DNA of 64,000 nt from Lepraria neglecta (lineage: Eukaryota; Ascomycota; Lecanoromycetes; Lecanorales; Stereocaulaceae), in the NCBI GenBank assembly GCA_033220425.1, contig CM065650.1:2294001-2358000 (forward strand), given 5' to 3'. Every line of letters starts with the position of its first letter. Position 1 is the first letter of the stretch. Under the pieces are notes generated by a model, which saw nothing but the letters and a program-made list of their open reading frames with translations, made no database searches and was not told the origin of the DNA. A program made the position numbers and the translations under genes. Shown in pieces: positions 1 to 12,455 of this stretch.

Positions 1-429
1 TTGATAGGTATAGAGTCCGATAGATATTCTAACTATATAGATAGCGGTAGGAAATACGACTTTATAGTATCGCCCCTTAAAATACGTTATATCGAGAAAG
101 AATAAAGGGAAGTATAGGCCTAACTAAAGACTACGTGTAAAGAGCTAGCTTATTATATAGAAGAGACTATATATCTTTAGACTAAATTAATATATCTCTA
201 GATATAGTATAAATATACCGAAGATAAAAAGCGGAAGGTTATAGACTAGGAGATATAGAATATTAAGGAGTTAGAGGAAGACTAGAGGTCCGCTCTAAGT
301 ACTTCTAATAATCTAATATTTAATATCTTATCTAAATAGTTTAACTTTCTAGATAGAATCGATTAGTCCTCTTTCTATAATACTCTCGGAACTCTTATAG
401 AAGTTCCTAGTAGTTTATAAGATTCTTAA
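1..429 (+). pseudogene. Convergent (antisense) ORF remnant of H0
   Basis: The plus strand, antisense to H0 pol, keeps the C-terminal two thirds of the reading frame found in the same place in E1, E2, E3, D and D'. Recognisable pieces include NIKELEED and NLIFNI. The closing stop is TAA at 427-429, preceded by an in-frame TAA at 418-420. Internal stops are TAG/TAA at positions that are Gln or Trp codons in sister copies. The function is unknown; the middle is charged and Leu/Gln-rich, so a coiled coil is likely. The 5' end lies outside the window. Confidence 0.6.
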
Positions 430-1298
430 GTAGTTCCTAGATATTTTCGGTATTATTATACCCTTTCTATTTAACTAGATATTTCTAATTAATCTAATTT
501 AGGATCCTCTTAACCTTAAATTCCGTTTCTTCTTTAATATTATAATAAAATATTTCCTATAAGAATATATTAGAGTCTACTAGCTCTAAAAGTAAGATAT
601 AGAATATCGGATATACCTTAGCGTTAGGTAGGAGCTTAAGTTTATAGTTAATAGATCTCTTTACCCGTTTAATTAAGAATAGTCTAACCTTAATATAATC
701 TAGTTTCTTATTTAATCTTATTGTTCTTATATTTTTTATTAGAAGATATACTTTATCCCCCTTCTTTAGCTAAGGAATATTCCTTCTTTTCTTATTAATT
801 CGTTCCTTTAGTTTACTATTTAAGTATTTAATAGACCTTTATATATCTCTATATAAATTCTTTAGCTCCTCTACCTTTACTAAGGCTTTCTCTATATTAG
901 ATCCCTCTATAGATTATAGAAATATATTTATATTCCTTCTATAATTAGTAAAGAATAGTATTAGCTTTATTATATCCGATATCTTATTATTATATACTAG
1001 TTATACTATTAGAAGTAGTAATATCTAGTTATCTTATTTCTAGTTAATATAGTATCTAAGATATACTTCTATTATTTAATTTGTATATTCTATTTATCTA
1101 TCTATCTATAGATAGTATACTATTAATATTCTTAGTTTCGTTCTAATTACTCTAATAAGTATTTTCTAGTAATTTAATATAAAGAGCTTATTTCTATCTA
1201 ATATAATTAACTTTAGTATACTATAATCTCTAATTAGCCTATCTAATAGTATAAATACTAGCCAATCTACTTTATAGATTTCCTTGAAGGGTACTATA
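430..1298 (-). pseudogene. pol remnant of H0: integrase C-terminal part and chromodomain
   Basis: On the minus strand the frame shows the integrase C-terminal region followed by a chromodomain (about 430-560) of the form EVKRIL...YLVKWKGY, with Trp codons changed to TAG. Chromodomains of this type tether chromovirus integrase to heterochromatin (family knowledge). The reading frame is destroyed by many TAG/TAA codons. The upstream part of the same pol continues at 14410-15227, on the other side of E1. Confidence 0.75.
1294..1298. repeat. TSD of E1, left copy (ctata)
   Basis: The five bases ctata precede the E1 5' LTR and recur at 14405-14409 just after its 3' LTR. Removing E1 plus one copy restores the sequence found uninterrupted in the sister element at about 54980-54995. 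Confidence 0.92.
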
Positions 1299-1707
1299 TA
1301 TTAGAACCGGCGGTTCTAATAGAACTATCGCGAAGGACAAGGACTCGGGATAGGATAGGAAACTAAAGCGATAGGCGTAATAGACTTAGAGCGACTATAG
1401 CGACTATAAACAATAGGCGTAATAGGCGCAACGCGACCAAGGCGACTATAGAAGGCTTGGTAGGATTTCCTATTACTATATATAGGAGTACTTACTTACT
1501 ACTTAGAGTATCGTACTTAACTTTCTATTTAATTATTTACTATATATAATAGATCTCTTAGGCTAGGCACTAAATATATATTACCTAATTATATACTAGA
1601 CCCGCTTAGTATATATTAAAGTCTAATTTATACTCTTACTCTATATACCTCTATCTAAGTAAGAATCAATCTATATATAATATATAGTATATAATATATT
1701 TATAATA
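1299..1707 (+). repeat. 5' LTR of E1 (family A)
   Basis: Starts TA (from TG) and ends with taata (from taaca). It is 409 bp, the same length as the partner at 13996-14404. Differences from the partner are almost all C/T or G/A. The tip holds the palindrome TTAGAACCGGCGGTTCTAA (1301-1319). The 3' half (R-U5, from about 1480) closely matches family D LTRs, while the 5' tip matches family B. Confidence 0.93.
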
Positions 1708-1769
1708 CTTTAAGTACCCTTAAGGATAAGTACTATACTAAGAGACCCTAGGGTATCTACTCTAAGCTC

Positions 1770-3500
1770 CTTAGAAGGGAGTAGATAATAGAGACGCCTA
1801 ATAATCGACGAAGGACTTAGTAGATATATTAAGATAGCCTAGCCCGATTTATACTATAGAGAGAGATATAAGCTCGAGGGATAGCTATCCTAGGTATTAC
1901 TATATTTAAAGTTTTAAGGAGACCTTATACCTATATAATAATATCTAACCTTTATAATTACCTACTTATATAGAAGAGCCTAAAAGTAGGTTAATCTATT
2001 CCTAAAGAAATATATAGAAGATAACGACGAAGACGGCGAAATCAAATAATAGATAGAGAGTATAGCTATATTTAGACTCGAAATCTACTATATATTCGGT
2101 CTATTAAATAAAATTAATATAGTAATATAAACTATTTAGTACTTGACTTAGAAGAAGTCTATATTAGAATATTTAACTTAGTTTTAGTAGTATATAGTAA
2201 AGACTAACTAGGATGATAATATATTAATAACTATATATCGGAGAGGCCTTAAGGATAATATTAAAGACGAACTTATAAGGTTAGAGATTATTATTAATAC
2301 CCTAGATAAATTAATTAAAGAAGTAATTAATATTAATAATAAGCTATTTAAAGGGACTATAGAGAAAAGGTATAACGGAGGAGTTAGCGGAATAGGATAC
2401 TTAAGCTTTTTTACTAAATCGAAGAGCTACTACCTAGGATATAAAGGAGAATGCGACCCTTATAGATATATACCTATAGAACTAGACTTTATAGAGAGGA
2501 AAGGAAAGTAAGCCTTTAGAGGGCCTATAAGGAGTAAGAAGTAGTAAAGGGGCAAGAAAATACTAAAGTATTATAGCTATAGTAAATCGAGCTACTTCGC
2601 TAGAGACTATAGATCGAAAAATATAGTATATTAATAGTAGCTGAATATACTATAAAAAGTATATACCTAGGATAATATAGATAATATATCTAAGGAAGAT
2701 CTACTAGTATAGAAAGAAGTCGAAGAAGATATTAACTCCTAGTATAATAGGATAATATAAGAAGAACTTAATAATAAATCTAACAACGAGGACGAACTTA
2801 TAGAGGACGTTAACTTATAAAATAGAGAAGACCTAGATATTAGAGATAGTAGTAGTACTTATAAAGAATCTAAGTAGGATTAGAAAAACGAAGGAATAGA
2901 TCTAGAGTAGGAAGAAACTCTTAGTATATTAGAAGATAAATAGGAAGATATATAACTACTAAGGAGATTAATATCTAAATCTACTATATCTAAGGAAAAA
3001 GAAGACTCTAAGGAATTATAACGGGATAATAAAAAACCGGATTATCGATAAGATCGGAATTATCGAAGATATAAGGAGTTACCGTAGGAAGAATATACTA
3101 CGCTTTACTATATATAGTATAGAATACTAAGAAGTTATAGGAAAGGAATAGTAAAGAAGCCTTACTATAGATAAGACTTCTATTATAACTATAAAAAGAA
3201 TAAATACTTATAGTATCTAGTAACGAAAAGACTTTACTAGTTCTTCCTAGGAAATAATATAGATTAGTTAGAACGTATCAAGAAAGAAATAGTATACTAC
3301 CTATATATAGAGAAATACTATCTTAAGAAATAATACGCCTATTTATATAATAACTATACGGAATATATAAAAGTAAAATCCGAAGTAGGGTTCCTACTCC
3401 TAATATCAAAGTAGATAGAATCTATAGCGGGATTTCTATAGGGAAAAGAGTAATCCCTCGCGGTAGAGGTAGCTACGAGGAGATTAATATATTAACCCCT
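1770..3500 (+). pseudogene. gag: gag of E1 (broken)
   Basis: The degraded frame aligns with D gag at 20930-22610 and ends with the nucleocapsid CCHC knuckle at about 2569-2610. All knuckle ligands (Cys, Cys, His, Cys) now read Tyr, each explained by one G-to-A or C-to-T change. Gag forms the virus-like particle in which reverse transcription occurs (family knowledge). Dozens of TAG/TAA stops are present. The start codon is not preserved, so the left boundary is an estimate. Confidence 0.75.
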
Positions 3501-6500
3501 AAATAATATTTGTGTTCTATATAATATAATATATATATAAAGGTACTAATAATCGTTAATAGATAGCGGACCGGTATAATAATAGATTCTAGAGCTACTA
3601 GAAACTTTATTTCGCGAGACTTAGTATAATTAACTAGATTACTAACCCGAAAGAAGTTACAATAGTACGATCTTTAGATAGCTAATAGGTTAATACTATT
3701 AATAGGAAAGGTAGACGAAGAGATACTTTCGTTACCTATTATAATTTAGTATTACTATAAGGAGATTACCTTTAATATTATTAGGATAGCTACCTATTAT
3801 ATAATTTTAGGAATACCTTAGTTAAAAAATTATAACCTAATAATTAATTAGGCTCGAGAAGTACTTAAGATAGATAGATCTAGAAATATTACTAAGATCT
3901 TACCTACGTATTAGTAGTATTTAATAGTAGATAAGAAGTTAAACCGAAGACCGATTAAGGTATATATTACCTTAGCTTCGTATAAAGGTAGTCTAACTCT
4001 ATAGTTACTAGTAAAGGTTAGTAGGATAATAAAGTAAGAGTTAAGGAAGGAAATAATATACCTTCTATCCCTTAAGAGTATAATAAATAGGCGTACTTAT
4101 TCGAGGAAGAGACGAATATAGAAGTATTATCTAGGTACTAGCTATAGGATTATAAGATTGAACTCGAACCTAGTAGATAGCTAATATTTAGACCTATTTA
4201 TATATTATCGAAAAAGGAACTTAAAGTACTTTATAGATATATTAAAGAGAATCTAAAGAAAGGATTTATTCGGGAATCTAAATTACTAGTAGATTATCCT
4301 ATCCTCTTTATACTAAAGAAGGATAGAAGCTTATAACTATATATTAACTATTAAAAGTTAAACGATATTACTATCAAGAATAGATATCTATTACTAAATA
4401 TAGGGGAGCTATAGAATCGGCTTAGTAAAGCAAAGATATTTACTAAACTAGATCTTAGAGGTATATATAATCTAATTTAGATAAAAGAAGGCGAAGAATA
4501 GAAAACTGCCTTCCGAATAAGATATAGCTACTATAAGTATTTAGTAATACCGTTTAGACTTACTAACGTACTAGTAACCTACTAAATACTTATTAATAAT
4601 ATTATATAAGTATACTTAGATCGAATAGCGATAGTATACCTTAATAATATACTAATCTATTCTAAAAATAAGGAAGAATATATCGAGTATATATAGGATA
4701 TCCTCGGATATCTATTATAAGCGAAACTTCTCCTTAAACTAGAAAAGTACGAATTTTATTAATAAGCGGTAGAATTTCTAGGATTTATAGTTAGTATAAA
4801 AGGTATTAGTATAAGTATAGAGAAAATTAAAGCTATCGCTAAATAGCCTATACTATAGAATATTAAAGTAGTATAAAGCTTTTTAGATTTTACTAACTTT
4901 AATAGGAAGTTTATTAAAGGCTACTCTAAGAAAGTACTATCTCTAACGGATATTATAAAGAAAGATATTAGGTTTATATAGGGAAAAGACTAATAGAAAT
5001 TATTTAATATATTAAAGAGAGTATATATAGATCTACTAGTACTCTATACCTTTTAGATAAACGAGCTAGCTTATATTAAAATAGATATATTAGATCTTAT
5101 AATTAGAGTATACCTATATTAAATAAAAGACTAAAAGTAGTATCTAGTTACCTATTATTTAAGGAAGATATTAGTAGTAGAATAGAATTATAATATATAT
5201 AATAAGGAACTACTTACTATAGTATATATATTATAAAACTAGCGAGTATACGCGGAGAGCTACTCGGATCTAACTATCTTTATAGATTATAAGAACCTTC
5301 TTAACTTTATAATAATAAAGGAGTTAAATAAGAGATAGGTTCGATAGTTAGAACTATTAGGTTAATATAAGTTTAAGATAACCTATACTCTAGGAAAAGA
5401 TAATAGTTAAGTAGATACCCTTAGTAGGCGATTAGACTATATAGAAGAAAAGAGTATTATAGAATAACTAATCCTAAAGAAGGAAGCGGATAGATTACTA
5501 GTACTATACTAGATATTAGTAGCGACCCTTTATATATTAGGACCTAATATAACTAATAGGATTATAAAGGCCTATAATAATAATATATTTATAATAAACC
5601 TATAAAAGGATTAGTAGGATTTAGTATTACTTAAATACTAGGATAAGACCTACTTACCTAATATATACGTTAAGGAAGTAATTAGGGATTACTACGATAA
5701 CCCTTTATAAGGTTACCTAGGGGTATCTAAGATAATAGAACTTCTAGAACGAGGGTATATAGCGCTAAGACTTCGGGCACGTGTTAAATAATATATTAAA
5801 GAATATATTTAGTACTAGTAAAATAAAACGGCACGATACGCTAAATATAGGTAAATATAGTTTACTCCTATACTAGAATTACTATAGGATAATATTATAA
5901 TAGACTTTATAGTTAAATTACTACCTTTAAAAGATCTAGCTATATAGGATACCTTTAACTTAATTATAGTTATTATAGATAAACTTACAAAGTATATAAT
6001 TATAATACCTTTTAAGGAAATATATAAGGTAGATTAGTTAGCCTTTATACTACTTAATAAGTTAGTAAGGGATTATAGTATACTAAAATCGATAATATCT
6101 AATAGAGATAAGTTATTTACCTCTAACTACTAGAAAATACTAATAGTAGTAATTAGAACTAAACTTCGGATATTAATAGTATATTACCTATAAACTAATA
6201 GATAAATAGAACGTATAAATTAGATAATAGAAGTATACTTAAGATATTATATAAACTAGAAATAAGATAACTAGATTTTACTACTTCTAATAGTATAACT
6301 AGCGTATAATAATAAGAAGTTAGATATAATAGGCCTAATACTATTCTTTACTAACTATAGGAAGAATATAAATATATTTCTATAATCTAGAGAGGGACCT
6401 AATATAGAAAAAGCCTTAGTTAAGGTAGAAGAGCTAAAAGATTTATACTAGAATATATAAAGATCTATTAAAAGCTCTAATAGTAAGTTAAAGGAATAAG

Positions 6501-6858
6501 TTAATAGAAAAAGAAAGACTATTCCTTAGCTAAAAGAGGGGGATAAAGTATACCTCCTAATAAAAAATATAAGGATAACAAGACTAAGTAAGAAACTAGA
6601 TTATATTAAGGTCGGACTATTCTTAATTAAACGAGTAAAGGGACTAGTTAACTATAAACTCTAACTTCTACCTAACACAAAAGTATATCTAGTATTCTAT
6701 ATCTTACTCCTAGAGCTAGTAGACTCTAGTATACCTCTCTAAGAAATATTTTACTATAATATTAAGGAAGAAATAGAGTACGAGGTTAAGAGGATCCTAG
6801 ATAGAAGAAATTAGTTCTATCTAGTTAAATAGAAAGGGTATAACGAAATAGAAAATAC
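3500..6858 (+). pseudogene. pol: pol of E1 (PR-RT-RH-IN and start of chromodomain), broken
   Basis: The protease active-site block reads IDSRATRNFIS at 3582-3614 (ancestral IDSGATGNFIS). The reverse-transcriptase YLDD box reads YLNN at about 4637-4648, so both catalytic Asp codons are lost. RNase H lies around 4950-5450 and integrase around 5600-6500, with its DDE core starting near 5890. The chromodomain starts at 6781 and is interrupted at 6858 by E2; its last residues (TWEP-like) and the pol tail lie at 13409-13455. Many stops make it non-functional. Confidence 0.85.
6854..6858. repeat. TSD of E2, left copy (aatac)
   Basis: The bases aatac precede the E2 5' LTR and recur at 13404-13408 after the 3' LTR. 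Joining the flanks restores the E1 chromodomain end (aatac followed by ctaggaacc), matching the continuous sequence at 12399-12408 and 41684-41693. Confidence 0.92.
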
Positions 6859-7271
6859 TATTAGAACCATTAGTTCTAACAGGACTATCCTGTAGGATAT
6901 AGTACTATAGATAGGACTAGCAGCTGAAGCGATGAGCGCAACGAGCGCTATACGCTCATAGCGCTCAAGAATAATGAGCGCAATAAGCGCCGTGCGCTCA
7001 TAACGCTTATAAAGTGCTTGGCAGGATTTCTTATATCTATATATACGGGGCCTTGCCTACTATTTGGAACAGCGTATTCAACTTGGTTAATCTTCCTAGT
7101 ACTCCTTGCACTATACTTTACTAGTTATTAATATAGAACGTATTAGTTACCTACCGCAGCGAAGACTGCTATTCTACCTGAGTAACTCCTCTCCTATAGA
7201 AGCATAAGATACACACGCAACCCTAGGCGGCTATCGCACCATTAGGTATACAACCGCCGTAGGTCGTAACA
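6859..7271 (+). repeat. 5' LTR of E2 (family B)
   Basis: Starts TA (from TG) and ends cgtaaca. A 19-bp palindrome occupies the tip (6861-6879, ancestral TTAGAACCATTGGTTCTAA, one arm RIP-mutated). U3 (about 6938-7010) is packed with GAGCGC/GCGCTC hexamers. A TATA-like site lies at 7037-7046. Immediately downstream is ctttgaacaccc, which does not begin with the TGG typical of tRNA-primed elements. Confidence 0.94.
7037..7046 (+). promoter_or_regulatory. TATA-like promoter site in family B LTR
   Basis: ctatatatac sits between the GAGCGC-rich U3 and the presumed R region. The same site is kept in every LTR of families A, B and D (for example 20640-20649 in D). The position suits a core promoter for the genomic transcript; the transcription start is not visible. 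Confidence 0.5.
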
Positions 7272-7273
7272 CT

Positions 7274-9030
7274 TTGAACACCCTAAGGGATAAGTTCTTC
7301 AACAACTTCAGGCAGAAACCCTACCCCAAGTACCTTAACGGTTACTGGCTAGAGACGCTATACTATAGACGAAGGATCTAGAAAAAGGATTAAGGTTATA
7401 GTACTAGACCTATACTACGGAGACAGAGACAAGCTTAAGCCATAGCTTATACAAGTATAACTATACCTTCTATTCCAGGGAGACTTACTCCTAGTAACTA
7501 GATATACTACCTTTACTATATCGTACCTATAAGGACAGGCCCAAAAGTGGGTTAAACCTTTCCTAAAGAAGTATATAGAAGACGACGATAAAGACGGCGA
7601 CATTAAGTTATAGATAGAAAGTATACCAAAGTTTATAGTTAAAATCCGCCGTATATTCAGACCTTCTAATAAGGTAAATATAGTAATATATATTATTTAG
7701 TATATAAAGTAGAAGAAGTTAGCGTTAGAGTTTTCAACTTAGTTTCAAATATATATAACCAAAATAGGCTAGGATAATAATACGCTAATAATAATATATC
7801 GTTATAGCCTTAAAGAAAATATTAAAGACGAGCTTATAAGGTTTAGAGGGGTAATTAATACTCTAGATAGACTTATTAAAAATACGATCGAGATTAATAA
7901 TAAGCTATTTAAATAATCTATAGAGAAGCGGTATAATAGAGGAGTTAGCGGAACCTAACACGAGGGATTCTTCTTAAAAACGAGGAATTACTGATAAGAC
8001 TACGGGGAACGTAATACTTACCGTAGTATAGTACCAATAGAGATTAACTTTATATAAATAGAAAAGAAGAAAGGAAACTTTAAAGGGAAAAAGCAGCACG
8101 GGGGAAAGAAAGTAATTACTTACTATAGCTATAGTAAACTAGGCTATATAGCTAGAGACTACAGGTCGAAGAATATAGTATACCGACTATAGATTAATAT
8201 AATAGAAGGAGGACCTCTAGATAATAAGGAAGACTCCGAAGAAATATAGTAACCCTATAACGAAGAAGAATTTAGATAGGATTCGGAAGATAATACCTTC
8301 GAATTAGAATTTAATAAAGAAGTATAGAGATATTACTATAGGGATAGTAATAGATCTTAGTAATATAAGACGGATTAGGAACAGCGGAAAGCTAGTCTAG
8401 AGAGGCTAGCGTCGATACCCGAACCTGGATCTACTATATCCCAAGTAGAGAAAAAATTACTAGAAGTTAGAGAACCTTAGTCGGATGAAGAAGAATATAA
8501 GCTCTTCGACGAAATTAAAAGCAAAGTATAAGGTATACTAAACGAGTAATTATCTATAAAACCCGGATAGGAAGAACCTATATAAGACTATCGATATAAT
8601 AGGGAATATTAGTAATATAGCGAGATTCTATATACTAAATATATATTACCCGATTATTTAATATATAGGGAAGAGAGAGGCCGTCTAGCGAAAGAATATA
8701 CGGTACCTCTACTAAAGAGAACTCCTTATAGAGAAACCTAGTAGTATAAGTATAAGGAAGATAGATACTAGTAGTATCTTACAAGTAAGAGGAAGTATTA
8801 TTACTTTCTATACTTTATAGAGAAGTAGGAAAAGGAAAGGAATAACTTACTTAAAGTCTTTAAGAACGGAGCTTACAATTAAGTACTATAGTATAGCTAC
8901 TTATATAACGAATATATTCCGTATAAGGGAATAAAGGAAGTATATAGATTCCTACTATTATAGGGAAAAGAGTAATCCCTTATACTATAGGGAAGTATAA
9001 GGAGATTAATACGTTATTCCCTAAATAACA
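7274..9030 (+). pseudogene. gag: gag of E2 (broken)
   Basis: The frame opens right after the LTR with well-preserved codons (RDKFFNNFRQKPYPKYLNGY near 7289). It runs through a Retrotrans_gag-like region (about 7560-7910) and ends with a CCHC knuckle at about 8120-8162, whose ligands read Tyr. A charged tail rich in Glu/Asp follows. Stops are TAG/TAA at Gln/Trp positions. No intact ATG is visible at the start. The opposite-strand ORF at 7415-7603 is a shadow of this gene. Confidence 0.75.
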
Positions 9031-9039
9031 ATTGTGTTC

Positions 9040-12000
9040 CGCGTAGTACTATACTTATATTATTATACTAGTAAATATCGATAGATAGCGGACCGTGGCG
9101 GTAATAGATAGTAGGGCTATAGGAAATTTCATCTCGAGGAACTTAGTAGACTTAAGCGGCTTACTAACCTAAAAGAAGAAATTATCCTACGAGCTACGCC
9201 TAGCCGATAGGTTAGTATTCTTAATAGGAAAAGTAGAGGAGGAGACACGCTCCCTACTAGTAATAATTCAGTAATACTACAAGGAGATTATATTCGATAT
9301 AGTTAGGATAGCCACTTATAATATTATTTTAGGAATACCTTAGTTAAATAAATATAACCTAGAAATCAACTAGAAGATAAAAGTACTTAAATTCGGACGA
9401 TCTAGAGACGTTACTAGTATTAGACCTATTAGTCGATAGTAGATAATAATAGATAAGAGGAAGAACCGAAGACTAGTTAAAGTATATATTACTTTATTCT
9501 TAAACGATAAGAGTGACTTCTAAGAGAGGAGGCTTAACTCCTTAGTTACTAGTAAGGGTTAGTAGGATACTAAAGAGAGAGCTATTAGAGGGAAAGATAA
9601 ACCTTCTACGATCCCTTAGGAATATAAATAGTAGGTATACCTATTCGAGGAAGAGATAAGCGTAAAAGTATTACCTAAGTACTAACTATAGGATTATAAG
9701 ATCGAACTCGAATCTAGTAAGGCGCCAATATTTAGACCTATCTATATATTATCGGAAAAGGAACTTACTATACTTCGCGGGTATATCGATAAGAACCTTA
9801 AGAAGGGATTTATTCGGGAATCTAAATTACTAGTAGGTTATCTAATCCTCTTCGCGCTAAAGAAGGACGGAAGCTTAAGGCTATATATCGACTATCGAAA
9901 GTTAAATAATATTACTATTAAAAATAGATATCCTTTACTAAATATTAGCGAGCTATAGGATCGGCTCGGCAAGGCAAAGATATTTATAAAACTAGACCTT
10001 AGGGGCGTATATAATCTAATCTGGATAAAAGAAGGCGAAGAATGGAAAACTACCTTCCGGACTAGATATAGCTACTATAAGTACCTAGTAATACTATTTG
10101 GACTTACTAACGCACTAGTAACCTACTAAGTACTTATTAATAATATCGTATAAGTACACTTAGATCGAATAGCGATAGCGTACCTCGATAATATCTTAAT
10201 CTACTCTAAGAAAAAGGAAGAATACGTTAAGTATATATAGGATATTATCGAATACCTATTATAAGCGGGACTTCTCCTTAAACTAGAAAAGTGCGAATTT
10301 TATAGGGACTCTATTAAGTTTCTAGAATTTATAGTTAGTATAAAAGGTATTAGTATAAGCCTAGAAAAGATTAAAGCTATAGCGGAATAGCCTATACTAT
10401 AGGACGTCAAAGTAGTACAAAGTTTCTTAGGATTTGCTAACTTTAATAGGAAGTTTATTAAAGGCTACTCGAAGAAAGTACTCCTACTAACGGATATTAC
10501 TAAAAAGGATATTAGATTTATATAGGGATACGAATAATAGAAGTCGTTTAATATATTAAAAAAAGTATATATAGATCCTCTAGTACTCTATACCTTTTAA
10601 GCTAACGAACCGGCTTATATTGAAATAGATACCTCAGATCTTGTAATAGGAGTATACCTTTGTTAAATAAAGGACTAAAAGTAGTATCTAGTTACCTACT
10701 TTTCACGAAAGATATTAGTAGTAGAATAAAACTATAATATATACGATAAGGAACTACTTACCGTAGTATATATACTTTAAAATTAGAGAGTATACGTAGA
10801 AAGCTACTTAGACCTAACTATCTTTACGGATTATAAGAATCTTCTTAACTTTATAATAACGAAAGAGTTAAATAGAAGATAAGTTAGATAGTTAGAACTA
10901 CTTAGATAATATAAGTTCAAGATAACCTATACCCTAGGAAAAGATAATAGTCGAGTAGATACGCTAAGTAGGCGATTGGACTATATAGAAGAAAAGAACG
11001 TTACGGAACGACTAATCCTAAAACAAGAAGCCGACGGATTATTAGTACTATACTAGGTATTAGTAATAACCCTTCGTATATTAGGACCTAATACGACTAA
11101 TAAGATTGTAAAGGCCTATAATAACGATATATTCGCAATAAAGCTACGAAGGGATTAACTAGATTTAGTATTGCTCAAATATTAGGATAAGACCTACTTG
11201 CCTAATATATACGTTAAAGAAGTAATCAGGGATTACTATAACGACCCGTTACAAGGTTACCCTAGAGTCTCTAAGACTATAGAACTCCTAGGACGAGGAT
11301 ACGTAATACCGAAACTTCGGACACGCGTCGAATAGTATATTAAAGAGTGTATTCAATACTAGTAGAACAAGTCTATACGATACGTAAAATACGGGCAAAT
11401 ATAGTTTGCCCCGGTACTAGAATTACTATAGGATGATATTATAATAGACTTTATAGTCAAACTACTACCTTTAAAGGATCTAGCTACGTAGGATATCTTT
11501 AATATAATTATAGTTATTATAGATAAACTTACTAAGTATATAATTATAATACCTTTCAAAGAAATATATAAAGTAGATTAATTAGCCTTTATACTACTCG
11601 ACAAGCTAATAAGGGATTATAGTATACCTAAGTCGATAATATCCGATAGAGATAAGTTATTTACTTCTAATTATTAGAGAACGCTAATTATAGTAATTAG
11701 AACTAAACTTCGAATATTAACTATATACTATCTATAGACTAATAGATAAATAGAATATATAAACTAAATAATAGAAGCGTACTTAAGATATTATATAAAC
11801 TATAAATAAGATAACTAGATTTTACTACTTCTAATAGTATAACTAGCGTATAATAATAAAAGGTTAGATATAATAGGTCTAATACTATTCTTTGCTAACT
11901 ATAGAAAGAATACGAATATATTTCTATAACCTAGGGAAGGACCTAATATAGAAAAAGCTTTAGTTAAAGCTAAAGAACTAAGGGATTTATATAAGGATAT

Positions 12001-12455
12001 ATAAAAGATAATTAAAAGTTTAAATAATAAGTTAAAGGGATAAGTTAATAATAAAAGAAAGAATATTCCTTAGCTTAAAGAGGGGGATAAAGTATACCTC
12101 CTAATAAAAAATATAAAGATAACGAGACTAAGTAAGAAACTAGATTATATTAAGGTTAGACTATTCTTAATTAAGAAGGTAAAGGGGGCTATTAACTATA
12201 AACTCGAGCTTCTACCTAACGCTAAGGTATATCTAGTATTCTATATCTTACTTCTAGAGCTAGTAGACTCTAATATACTACTCTAAGAAATATTTTATTA
12301 TAATATTAAGGAAGAAACAGAGTATAAGGTTAAGAGGATTCTAGATAGAAGAAATTAGTTCTATCTAGTTAAATAGAAAGGGTATAATAAGACGGAAAGT
12401 ACCTAGGAACCTCTTAGGAACCTTGCGGGGAATTACGGGGAACAGCCTATAAAAG
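9040..12455 (+). pseudogene. pol: pol of E2 (PR-RT-RH-IN-chromodomain), broken
   Basis: Protease block IDSRAIGNFIS lies at 9103-9135. The RT motif reads YLDNILIYS at 10181-10207: the first catalytic Asp is kept and the second is Asn (GAT to AAT). RNase H lies around 10450-10990 and integrase around 11170-12050. The chromodomain (about 12318-12420) has the form YLVKWKGY...TWEP. Relative to E3 there is one extra base near 12434, so the C-terminal end is frameshifted. Many internal stops. Confidence 0.85.

Larger units (their letters stand above)
1..1298 (-). mobile_element. H0: Ty3/Gypsy chromovirus (family D-like), left fragment
   Basis: This is the 3' part of a Gypsy element lying on the minus strand and entering from outside the window. 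Read on the minus strand it gives the integrase C-terminal region and then a chromodomain, and it aligns closely with the minus-strand copy at 51901-52916 and 54539-54980. It stops at 1298, where E1 begins, and resumes at 14410. The uninterrupted sequence is seen at about 54961-55010, which confirms that the two H0 pieces join there. It is the oldest layer of the nest and very strongly RIP-mutated. Confidence 0.9.

Noticed and set aside
7415-7603. 62-codon minus-strand ORF in E2
   Set aside because: It is opposite gag and has no counterpart outside it; treated as a shadow frame.
11359-11559. Minus-strand ORF of 66 codons in E2, nearly repeated at 24930-25136 in D
   Set aside because: It lies exactly opposite the integrase core. 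The similarity between copies is explained by integrase homology, so it is a shadow frame and not the convergent ORF reported near the 3' LTR.
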